This document shows, piece after piece, positions 1-6,048 of a DNA stretch of 9,903 nt (position 1 is its first letter; the number at the start of each line of letters is the position of its first letter). Source of the DNA: a bacterium (GTDB lineage Bacteria; Actinomycetota; Humimicrobiia; Humimicrobiales; Humimicrobiaceae). The DNA is taken from contig JAUWQC010000025.1 of assembly GCA_030611285.1 (NCBI GenBank), forward strand, positions 1 through 9,903. The letters are read 5' to 3'. The notes under the pieces were generated by a model that saw only the letters and a list, made by a program, of their open reading frames with translations, searched no databases and was not told the DNA's origin. A program made the translations under genes and the position numbers.

Positions 1-89
1 TTTTTATAAATTACTTTTTGGTGCTAAAATTTTCCCCAAATGTTAAATAAATAAAAAAATAATTAAGGCTAACATTTATTATTAATTGT

Positions 90-118
90 TTGATGAAAGA
101 TATTGATTATGCTAGACT
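90..118 (+). promoter_or_regulatory. Probable sigma-70-type promoter for the rpsB run
   Basis: A -35-like TTGATG (90-95) is followed after 17 bp by TAGACT (113-118). The -10 element is preceded by TG plus one base (110-112), giving an extended -10 box. Initiation would fall near 124-126, shortly before the leader stem that begins at 138 and about 95 bases before the rpsB start. The spacing is ideal but each hexamer matches only about four of six consensus bases, so this is a reasoned prediction in an AT-rich background. Confidence 0.45.
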
Positions 119-137
119 TGGACGTTGAAATTACGCA

Positions 138-197
138 CACCACTTACTGCATTATGGTGAATAAATATAATGGTTAAAGTGGTGGAGGAAAAACCAT
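138..197 (+). promoter_or_regulatory. Structured rpsB leader RNA, candidate S2 autoregulatory element
   Basis: CACCACTT (138-145) pairs perfectly with AAGTGGTG (177-184). Inside it, CATTAT (150-155) pairs with ATAATG (167-172), leaving a symmetric 4 x 4 internal loop and an 11-base apical loop (156-166). A competing helix is also possible: ATGGTT (170-175) with AACCAT (192-197), and the loop bases GGT (156-158) could instead reach ACC (193-195). The element ends about 8 bases before the rpsB ribosome-binding site. No U-run follows the stem, so it is not an intrinsic terminator. In E. coli, ribosomal protein S2 represses rpsB-tsf through the rpsB 5' leader; a similar role here is inferred from position and structure, not from a match to a known family. 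Confidence 0.5.
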
Positions 198-217
198 AAG
201 AATAGGGAGGTATTATT

Positions 218-1006
218 TTGAGTATTGTAACTATGAAGCAACTCCTGGAGGTAGGGGTTCATTTTGGCCATGAGACTAAAAAGTGGAACCCTAAGATGAA
301 GAAATATATATATACAAATAAAAGTGGTATATATATAATTGACCTTCAGGAAACACAGAGGCTTCTAATTGAGGCTTATGAATATGTTAAAAAAGTTGCC
401 GGTGAGGGCGGGATTATATTGTTTGTAGGTACAAAAAAACAAACCCAGGATATAATCGAATCTTATGCCACTGAATGTGGAATGCCATATGTTAAGAACA
501 GGTGGCTGGGAGGCACTCTTACTAATTTTGAAACTATAAATAAGAGAACAAAAAGAATTGATGAAATAGAAGAGATGGAAAAGTCAGGTATTTTTGAAAA
601 GTTACCCAAAAAGGAGGTTCTGGGAATAAAGAAAGAGTATGAAAAGCTTCTATTCAATATCGGAGGTATAAGAAATATGAAAAAAATCCCCGATGTTCTT
701 TATGCTATTGATCCTAATAAAGAGATGATTGCTGTAAGAGAAGCAAGTAAGCTGGGAATACCTATTGTAGCTATAACAGATACAAATTGTGATCCTGATA
801 TTATTGATTTTGTTATTCCGGGTAATGATGATGCGATCCGTTCCTGCAATCTGATAACAAGTGTCATATGTGATGCTGTAAAAGAAGGAAAAGAGCAGAA
901 AATTAAGTTAGAGGAAAGCCCTGAGGAAAAAGAGGCAAAAAAGTTAGAAGAAGAAAAAACTGAAGACGATTTAGAAGATTTACCTGAAGATGAGGTATGG
1001 GTTTAA
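218..1006 (+). CDS. rpsB: 30S ribosomal protein S2
   Basis: This 262-residue protein is a component of the small ribosomal subunit, bound near the 16S body-head junction and needed for S1 recruitment in bacteria that have S1. The N-terminus, with [13 protein letters not shown] at 6-18 followed by [11 protein letters not shown], is the family signature. Other S2 hallmarks follow, including ILFVGTKKQ (67-75), the [11 protein letters not shown] block (94-104), and [14 protein letters not shown] late in the protein. The C-terminus ends in a highly charged, Glu/Asp/Lys-rich tail from about residue 228, longer and more acidic than in a minimal S2. The start is TTG at 218, with GGGAGG at 205-210 and a 7-base spacer; it gives the expected five residues before the conserved Met-Lys-Gln. 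tsf follows after 18 bp, the near-universal bacterial order. Expression is probably controlled through the upstream leader. Confidence 0.98.
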   Translation: MSIVTMKQLLEVGVHFGHETKKWNPKMKKYIYTNKSGIYIIDLQETQRLLIEAYEYVKKVAGEGGIILFVGTKKQTQDIIESYATECGMPYVKNRWLGGTLTNFETINKRTKRIDEIEEMEKSGIFEKLPKKEVLGIKKEYEKLLFNIGGIRNMKKIPDVLYAIDPNKEMIAVREASKLGIPIVAITDTNCDPDIIDFVIPGNDDAIRSCNLITSVICDAVKEGKEQKIKLEESPEEKEAKKLEEEKTEDDLEDLPEDEVWV

Positions 1007-1024
1007 GGATTTTAGGGAGGAATA

Positions 1025-1621
1025 ATGGAAATCAAAGTTGAATTGGTAAAAGAATTACGGGAAAAAAGCAGCGCTGGTATGATGGATTGTAAGAAAGCTC
1101 TGGTGGAGAGCAATGGAGATATAAAGAAAGCAGAGGAGATATTAAAAGTAAAGGGCCTGTCGAAAGCTTCTAAGAAAGCTTCCAGGACTGCTAAAGAAGG
1201 TATAATTGACAGCTATATACATACAGGCTCTAAGATTGGTGTAATGGTTGAAGTTAATTGTGAAACTGATTTTGTAGCTAGAAATGAAATGTTTAAGAAT
1301 TTTGTACATGATATTACACTTCATATTACAGCAGCAGCGCCGTTATATGTTTCCAAAGAAGATGTACCTCAAGAGATGCTGGATAAAGAGAAAGAACTTT
1401 ACAGGAAGCAAGCTTTAAATGAAGGTAAACCTGAAAAAATTATAGACAGGATTGCTGAAGGTAAACTTAAGAAATATTATGAAGAAAATTGCCTGCTGGA
1501 ACAGCTGTTTGTAAAAGATAATGATGTAAAGATTGGAGACTTATTAAAACAGCATATAGCAAAAATGGGTGAAAATATAGTGATTAAAAGGTTTGAAAGA
1601 TATATCCTTGGAGAAGAATAA
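1025..1621 (+). CDS. tsf: Elongation factor Ts, short form
   Basis: EF-Ts is the cytoplasmic guanine-nucleotide exchange factor that releases GDP from EF-Tu. The N-terminal UBA-like module is seen in residues 1-45, with SSAGMMDCKKAL at 15-26. The core motif TDFVARNEMF at 81-90 carries the Asp-Phe that contacts the EF-Tu nucleotide site. CLLEQLFVKD (156-165) and GENIVIKRF (182-190) form the conserved C-terminal signature. At 198 residues it is about a third shorter than the E. coli protein (283) and resembles the one-core-subdomain forms of Thermus, Thermotoga and some thermophilic Firmicutes. Both ends are intact, so it is a natural short form and not a truncation. The ATG has a strong GGGAGG (1015-1020) four bases upstream. 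Co-transcription with rpsB is likely. Confidence 0.97.
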   Translation: MEIKVELVKELREKSSAGMMDCKKALVESNGDIKKAEEILKVKGLSKASKKASRTAKEGIIDSYIHTGSKIGVMVEVNCETDFVARNEMFKNFVHDITLHITAAAPLYVSKEDVPQEMLDKEKELYRKQALNEGKPEKIIDRIAEGKLKKYYEENCLLEQLFVKDNDVKIGDLLKQHIAKMGENIVIKRFERYILGEE

Positions 1622-1648
1622 TAAGTAATTTCTAATATTTTTTTGCTT

Positions 1649-1686
1649 AAAAGATAATAGGCATAAAAAAGATAATAGGCATAAAA
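1649..1686 (+). repeat. Perfect 18-bp tandem duplication upstream of pyrH
   Basis: The unit AAAAGATAATAGGCATAA occurs at 1649-1666 and again, directly abutting, at 1667-1684, with two further matching bases. It fills most of the tsf-pyrH gap and ends 3 bases before the pyrH ATG. Each copy contains the only SD-like triplet (AGG) available to pyrH, so the duplication copies the initiation region. It looks like a recent slippage or unequal-exchange event. Confidence 0.9.
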
Positions 1687-1689
1687 TAT

Positions 1690-2409
1690 ATGGAAGAATT
1701 AAAATACAACAGGGTTTTACTTAAGATCAGCGGCGAGGCATTATTGGGTGATTTAGATTATGGAATAGACCCAAAGGTTACCAATAATATATCCAGTCAG
1801 ATAAAAGAGGTAGTAGAGTTAGGTGTAGAAGTGGCAGTAGTTGTTGGTGGAGGGAATTTCTGGAGAGGTATTCCTGCTAGTTCAAATGGCATGGATAGAA
1901 CCACCGCTGATTATATTGGAATGCTGGCTACCATTATGAATGCATTAGGGCTGCAGAATGCATTGGAAAGAATGGGAATAATTACCAGAGTTCAAACTGC
2001 AATATCAATGCAGGAAATTGCTGAGCCTTTTATCAGGAGAAGAGCGGTAAGACACCTGGAGAAGAAAAGAGTGGTAATATTTGCCGGTGGGACCAGTAAT
2101 CCGTATTTTACAACTGATACCGCTGCAGCGCTGCGAGCACTTGAAATAGAAGCCGAGATAATATTTAAAGCTACAAAAGTTGACGGTGTATATGATAAAG
2201 ATCCTCTAAAATTTAAAGATGCCAGGAAGTTTGTTAAATTAACTTTCCTGGATGTATTAAAGAAGAATATCAGAGTTCTGGATTCTACAGCTACTTCCTT
2301 ATGTATGGAAAATAATTTACCTATTGTTGTTTTTGATATTACAAAGCCAGGCAATATAAAAGGGGTTATAATGGGTAAAAAAATTGGCACTTTAGTTACA
2401 AAGGAGTAA
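1690..2409 (+). CDS. pyrH: UMP kinase
   Basis: This bacterial-type UMP kinase of the amino-acid kinase fold phosphorylates UMP to UDP with ATP, acting as a hexamer at the entry to UTP and CTP synthesis. Residues visible include the [11 protein letters not shown] phosphate-binding strand (10-20), [11 protein letters not shown] (50-60), the UMP-site segment [14 protein letters not shown] (68-81), [20 protein letters not shown] (131-150) and the nucleotide-binding [13 protein letters not shown] (160-172). The 239-residue length is normal. The ATG at 1690 gives the usual short lead before the first beta strand. Its ribosome-binding site is poor: only AGG about ten bases upstream, lying in the second copy of an 18-bp tandem repeat. 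It is the third gene of the run, and frr follows after 3 bp. Bacterial enzymes are typically UTP-inhibited and GTP-activated; that is family knowledge only. Confidence 0.97.
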   Translation: MEELKYNRVLLKISGEALLGDLDYGIDPKVTNNISSQIKEVVELGVEVAVVVGGGNFWRGIPASSNGMDRTTADYIGMLATIMNALGLQNALERMGIITRVQTAISMQEIAEPFIRRRAVRHLEKKRVVIFAGGTSNPYFTTDTAAALRALEIEAEIIFKATKVDGVYDKDPLKFKDARKFVKLTFLDVLKKNIRVLDSTATSLCMENNLPIVVFDITKPGNIKGVIMGKKIGTLVTKE

Positions 2410-2412
2410 AGA

Positions 2413-2970
2413 ATGAAAGATGTATTACTGGTTGATGAGAAAAAAAGAATGAGTCAGTCTCTGGAAAGAACTCAACATGAATTTAATACTATTAGAACAG
2501 GAAGAGCCTCTGTGTCTTTGCTGGATAATATTTATGTTGATTATTATGGCAGTAAAACTTTATTGAAACATATGTCTAATGTCAGTATACCCGAACCGAG
2601 AGTTATCCTGATTTCACCTTACGAGCCAAAATTTTTAAAGGAGATTGAAACTCAAATATCCAAATCCGATCTGGGTATTAATCCATCAAATAACGGAAAA
2701 GTTATCCGGCTGAATATTCCTTCCCTAAATGAGGAAAGAAGAAAAGAATTAGTCAAATTAGTTAAGAAGATTGCAGAAGATGGGAGAATAGCAATTAGAA
2801 ATATCAGAAGAGAAATAAATGATGAATTTAAGAAATTGGAAAGTAAAAGCGAGATAACTGAAGATGATCTAATAAAATCTCAAAAGGAAGTTCAGGAAAT
2901 TACTGATGAATTCATAGAGAAGATTAATGATTCTCTAGCCCAGAAAGAAAAAGAGATTATGGAAGTGTAG
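2413..2970 (+). CDS. frr: Ribosome recycling factor
   Basis: RRF, with EF-G, splits the post-termination ribosome so that subunits can be reused. Length is 185 residues, exactly that of the family. Domain I, the three-helix bundle, is built from the N-terminal helix containing the signature RTGRAS (28-33) and from the C-terminal helices (about 105-185), which hold the conserved basic cluster IRNIRRE (128-134). Domain II lies between, about 35-100, with YYGSKTLLKHMSNVSIPEPR spanning 44-63. The usual Thr-Pro-Leu after the Tyr-Gly-Ser loop reads Thr-Leu-Leu here, a mild departure. The ATG lies 3 bp after pyrH, and its SD AAGGAG (2401-2406) is embedded in the last pyrH codons, which implies translational coupling. 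The C-terminal half is rich in Lys and Glu, as expected for helices. Confidence 0.97.
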   Translation: MKDVLLVDEKKRMSQSLERTQHEFNTIRTGRASVSLLDNIYVDYYGSKTLLKHMSNVSIPEPRVILISPYEPKFLKEIETQISKSDLGINPSNNGKVIRLNIPSLNEERRKELVKLVKKIAEDGRIAIRNIRREINDEFKKLESKSEITEDDLIKSQKEVQEITDEFIEKINDSLAQKEKEIMEV

Positions 2971-2982
2971 GTAGGAAGTACT

Positions 2983-3744
2983 TTGAGTTTAATTTCTTCT
3001 ATTTTTTCTTCTGTAAGAGTTCCGACCGTAAAAGAGCTAAAAAAAAATAGCATTCCAGAGCATGTGGCTATTATTATGGATGGAAATGGCAGGTGGGCTG
3101 CCAGGAGAAAATTACCACGGTTTGCTGGCCATAAAGCAGGGGTTGAGGCTCTAAGGGAGGTTGTAAAAACATGCGTACAGTTAGGAATAAAATTCTTAAC
3201 TGTGTTCTCATTTTCAATTGAAAACTGGCAAAGACCAAAAGACGAAGTCAATTTTTTATTAAATCTATTCCTAGAATCATTAAAAGAGGAATTGGAAAAT
3301 TTTAACAAAAATGGCGTAAGAGTATTCCTGGTGGGTGATAGAAAGTTAATTCCTCATGAAATACTGGAAGCTTTTGAAAATGCAGAAAAAAAGACTGCAA
3401 ATAATAATAAGCTTTTTTTCAATATTGCTATTAATTACGGCTCCAGGCAGGAAATTGTAGAGGCGGCCAAAAAGATATATAAAGCAGCCGCTAGAAATGA
3501 TATAAATATTGAGAAACTGGATGAGAAAACATTTTCAGACTATCTATTTACGAAAGGATGCCCCGATCCTGATTTTTTAATCAGAACCAGTGGTGAATAT
3601 AGAGTAAGTAATTTCTTATTGTGGCAAATTGCATACTGCGAATTTTATTTTGTAAAAACGCTCTGGCCAGATTTTAAAAGGAAAAATTTCCTGAAAGCAA
3701 TTTATTATTATCAGCAGAGAAATAGAAGATTTGGCAGGTTGTGA
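2983..3744 (+). CDS. uppS: Undecaprenyl diphosphate synthase (cis-prenyltransferase)
   Basis: The enzyme condenses isopentenyl diphosphate units onto farnesyl diphosphate in cis configuration, making the C55 lipid carrier for peptidoglycan and other wall polymers. The catalytic loop HVAIIMDGNGRWA carries Asp33, with Arg37, Trp38 and the FAGHKAG segment (47-53) after it. SFSIENWQRP (76-85) matches the SFSSENW signature. The pyrophosphate and IPP site residues Arg201, Arg207, Ser209 and Glu220 are all present in the RTSGEYRVSNFLLWQ region, so the enzyme looks active. It has 253 residues, a normal length. The start is TTG at 2983 with AGGA at 2973-2976; a later Met at 32 would delete part of the active site. 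The first 20 or so residues are a non-conserved lead. It follows frr by 12 bp, the classic order, but the expected cdsA does not follow. Confidence 0.96.
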   Translation: MSLISSIFSSVRVPTVKELKKNSIPEHVAIIMDGNGRWAARRKLPRFAGHKAGVEALREVVKTCVQLGIKFLTVFSFSIENWQRPKDEVNFLLNLFLESLKEELENFNKNGVRVFLVGDRKLIPHEILEAFENAEKKTANNNKLFFNIAINYGSRQEIVEAAKKIYKAAARNDINIEKLDEKTFSDYLFTKGCPDPDFLIRTSGEYRVSNFLLWQIAYCEFYFVKTLWPDFKRKNFLKAIYYYQQRNRRFGRL

Positions 3745-3750
3745 TTTCTT

Positions 3751-4815
3751 ATGCAAATTCTGACTACTATTCTCCAGTATATTCTGGCAATAATTGGATT
3801 ATCCCTGATAATAATAGTTCATGAATTAGGGCATTTCTCAATGGCTAAAATGGGGCAAATACATGTTGAGGAATTTTTTATTGGTTTTGGCCCGAAGCTT
3901 TTTAAATTTAAAGACAGGCGCGGTACCACTTATGGTATCAGTGCTTTACCTATAGGAGGTTATAATAAAATTTTAGGTATGGACAGAAATGAATCCATAC
4001 CCCCTGATATGAAGGATAAGTCTTTCCAAAATAAGCCATTTTTTAAAAAGTTTCTGGTTGCTATAGGTGGACCTGGTTTTAATGTGATTTTTGCGGTGAT
4101 ACTGGTAGGAATCTTCTTGAGTATGGGTGTGCTGGTTCCCACGACAACTATTGATTTTGTCCAACCTGAATCACCTGCCGAGATAAGCAGTTTTAAAATA
4201 GGTGATGAGGTTATTGCTCTTGGTGATAAAAGAATTGAAAGCTGGGATGATTTTTCGGAAGTAACAAAAGAAAATCCCGGTAAGGAAGTGACCTATACTG
4301 TTATACGTAACGGGGAGGAAATAAAACTGGAAGTAAAACTGAATAATGTAGAAGGTCAGGGGTACTTAGGAATAAGTCCAAGTAGTGTTGAGGAGAAATT
4401 AGGTTTTCTTGAGATAGTAAAAGAAAGCGTTAAGATGACATGGGATATAAGTATTGGTTATGTCAAGGTTATTGGAATGCTATTTTCAGGTAAAATACCT
4501 CTTAGTGAAGCCAGGCCTGTTTCACCGATTGGGGTAGTAAGCATATTTCAACAATATGCATCAACGGGCATGCAGAATTTTATTTTCTTTGTTGCATTTG
4601 TTTCTATTCTAATAGGTTTTAGTAATTTGATCCCAATACTTCCTCTGGATGGAGGAAATATTGTATTGATCATAATTGAAGCTATAAGAAGAAAACCCGT
4701 ACCCAGGAAAGTTTTAGAGATCTTCAATTCTATAGGAATATTTATTCTGGTTTCAATACTCATTATTGGTATTGTTTTTGATATAATAAAACCTTTTAAT
4801 ATAATGAATATGTAA
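3751..4815 (+). CDS. rseP: RseP-type site-2 intramembrane zinc metalloprotease
   Basis: This is a membrane protease of the M50 family (RseP, RasP). It cuts anti-sigma factors and leftover signal peptides within the membrane. Helix 1 (about 5-24) ends in the zinc-binding HELGH at 24-28. PIGGY (67-71) fits the substrate-contacting beta-loop and GGPGFN (106-111) opens helix 2 (about 103-127). One PDZ domain occupies about 130-210, unlike the tandem pair in E. coli RseP. The third zinc-ligand region is LPLDGG (297-302) with Asp300 in the conserved LDG motif, next to helix 3 (about 277-295), and a last helix lies near 327-346. It has 354 residues, typical of single-PDZ Gram-positive-like members. 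The start is 6 bp after uppS and lacks a close SD, suggesting coupling. No anti-sigma or sigma gene is in the window, so the substrate is unknown. Confidence 0.95.
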   Translation: MQILTTILQYILAIIGLSLIIIVHELGHFSMAKMGQIHVEEFFIGFGPKLFKFKDRRGTTYGISALPIGGYNKILGMDRNESIPPDMKDKSFQNKPFFKKFLVAIGGPGFNVIFAVILVGIFLSMGVLVPTTTIDFVQPESPAEISSFKIGDEVIALGDKRIESWDDFSEVTKENPGKEVTYTVIRNGEEIKLEVKLNNVEGQGYLGISPSSVEEKLGFLEIVKESVKMTWDISIGYVKVIGMLFSGKIPLSEARPVSPIGVVSIFQQYASTGMQNFIFFVAFVSILIGFSNLIPILPLDGGNIVLIIIEAIRRKPVPRKVLEIFNSIGIFILVSILIIGIVFDIIKPFNIMNM

Positions 4816-4892
4816 TAATTAAATAACTAATGGTTCATATACCCCTGGGTCTATATAGATAATATAATACTAACAATAACCAAGGAGGCAAT
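4816..4892 (+). other. rseP-ispG gap with a possible weak promoter
   Basis: This AT-rich stretch contains a perfect -10-like TATAAT at 4863-4868, but no convincing -35 box at 16-18 bp upstream (4840-4845 reads TACCCC). A rough, imperfect dyad lies around 4839-4858 (ATATA at one end, TATAT at the other, CCC/GGG in the centre with mismatches between). No terminator with a U-run is visible, so read-through from rseP is likely. It ends in AAGGAGG (4882-4888), the strongest SD in this half of the window, which serves the small ORF at 4893. Confidence 0.3.
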
Positions 4893-4988
4893 ATGAACAT
4901 AAATATTAAACCTTATACTGTTAAGTCACCAGAAGGAATGTTCAAGCAGGATGTAATCTCAAATGAAAATAAAAAGAAAAAAAACTAA
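4893..4988 (+). CDS. Possible 31-residue small protein or leader ORF overlapping ispG
   Basis: An ATG at 4893 is placed four bases after a near-perfect SD, AAGGAGG (4882-4888). It opens a 31-codon frame ending at TAA 4986-4988, 26 bases inside ispG in another frame. The peptide begins MNINIKPYTVKSPEGMF and ends in a lysine-rich tail; it has no membrane segment and matches no family I recognise. ispG itself has only a weak AGG 12 bases upstream of its start, so translation of this ORF may deliver ribosomes to ispG (inference). The overlap includes a run of eight A (4977-4984) where slippage could join the two frames. It could be a real small protein, a coupling leader, or a decayed remnant of a lost gene. 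Only the SD quality supports translation. Confidence 0.4.
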   Translation: MNINIKPYTVKSPEGMFKQDVISNENKKKKN

Positions 4989-6027
4989 GGTCATACAGGT
5001 AGGGAAATTAAAAATAGGGGGTAATAATCCTATTATTGTTCAGTCCATGACTAAAAGCAAACTGGAAGATTTAGACAGCATTAGAAGTGAAATAGAAGAG
5101 CTGATTGGCAGTGGTTGCGAACTTATTAGAATAGCGGTACCTGAAAAGAGATCAATAAGCTATCTTAAACAATTAATTGACGGGCGAATTTTTTCAGTTC
5201 CAGTAGTAGCTGATATTCAATTTGATTACAGATTAGCACTGGAATGCATGGATATTGGAATTGATGGAGTAAGAATAAATCCGGGAAATATAGGTGGGCA
5301 CAAGAGAGTTGGAGAGATTGTAGAAAAAGCTAAAAGAAAAAAGGTTGCAGTAAGGATTGGAGTTAATTCGGGTTCTATAGATAAAAAGATTTTGAAAGAA
5401 AATAACGGGAACATTGTCAACTCGATGGTTGAAAGCGTGCTGGAAAATGTTAGACTTTTAGAAAGTTTAAAATTTAATAATTTTAAAATATCGGCAAAAG
5501 CATCATCAGTTCTGGATACCATAAATGTATATGAGCTAGTATCAAATAAAGTTGATTATCCCCTGCATCTTGGTGTGACTGAAGCAGGACCTAAATTCAG
5601 GGGCAGCATAAAGTCTTCAGTGGGCATTGGTATCTTATTGTCTAAAGGAATAGGAGATACCATCAGGGTTTCGCTGACCGGAAAATCAATTGATGAAGTA
5701 AAAGCTGCATATATAATTCTTAATAGTTTAGGCTTAAGAAAGGTGGGAGTGGATATCATTTCCTGTCCCACATGCGGAAGAACGACGGATGATTTAGAGC
5801 AAATTGTAGATGAAATTGAGAAGCTTACAACAGGTATAAAAAAGAATTTGAAATTAGCAGTTATGGGTTGTATTGTAAATGGACCTGGGGAGGCAAAAGA
5901 TGCAGATCTGGGGATAGCCTTTGGTAAAGATAAGGCTGCAGTATTTTTAAAGGGCAGAGTGATAAAAAGAGTAGATAAAAATATTGCAGCAAAAGAATTT
6001 AAAAAGGAGTTAGAAAGATTAGTTTAA
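4963..6027 (+). CDS. ispG: 4-hydroxy-3-methylbut-2-en-1-yl diphosphate synthase (IspG/GcpE)
   Basis: IspG is a [4Fe-4S] enzyme of the MEP isoprenoid pathway, reductively opening methylerythritol cyclodiphosphate to HMBDP. The N-terminal TIM barrel starts with KRKKTKVIQVGKLKIGG and PIIVQSMT (23-30). VRINPGNIGG (103-112) and KISAKASSV (175-183) are further barrel signatures. The cluster ligands are all present: Cys268 and Cys271 in SCPTCGRT, Cys303 and Glu310 in GCIVNGPGE. It has 354 residues, the compact bacterial form without the plant-type insertion. The ATG at 4963 gives the standard family N-terminus; it overlaps the small upstream ORF. IspG implies that the cell uses the MEP route, yet dxr, the usual neighbour in this cluster, is not here. 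proS follows after 21 bp. Confidence 0.97.
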   Translation: MKIKRKKTKVIQVGKLKIGGNNPIIVQSMTKSKLEDLDSIRSEIEELIGSGCELIRIAVPEKRSISYLKQLIDGRIFSVPVVADIQFDYRLALECMDIGIDGVRINPGNIGGHKRVGEIVEKAKRKKVAVRIGVNSGSIDKKILKENNGNIVNSMVESVLENVRLLESLKFNNFKISAKASSVLDTINVYELVSNKVDYPLHLGVTEAGPKFRGSIKSSVGIGILLSKGIGDTIRVSLTGKSIDEVKAAYIILNSLGLRKVGVDIISCPTCGRTTDDLEQIVDEIEKLTTGIKKNLKLAVMGCIVNGPGEAKDADLGIAFGKDKAAVFLKGRVIKRVDKNIAAKEFKKELERLV

Positions 6028-6048
6028 ATAGGCAAAAGGGAGCTTAAA

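Noticed and set aside
93..128. ATG-started 11-codon frame upstream of rpsB
   Set aside because: No SD, overlaps the proposed -10 box, and the peptide is too short to support.
137..190. rpsB leader stem as an intrinsic terminator
   Set aside because: The 3' arm is followed by GAGGAAAAACC and no U-run.
224..270. CRISPR, tRNA or rRNA genes anywhere in the window
   Set aside because: I saw no regularly spaced repeats, cloverleaf with TTC-type T-loop, or rRNA signature on either strand.
1992..2390. 132-codon minus-strand frame inside pyrH, and similar antisense frames in frr/uppS, rseP and ispG
   Set aside because: They are shadows of strongly conserved plus-strand genes, with no SD, no recognisable domains and phase fixed by the sense codons.
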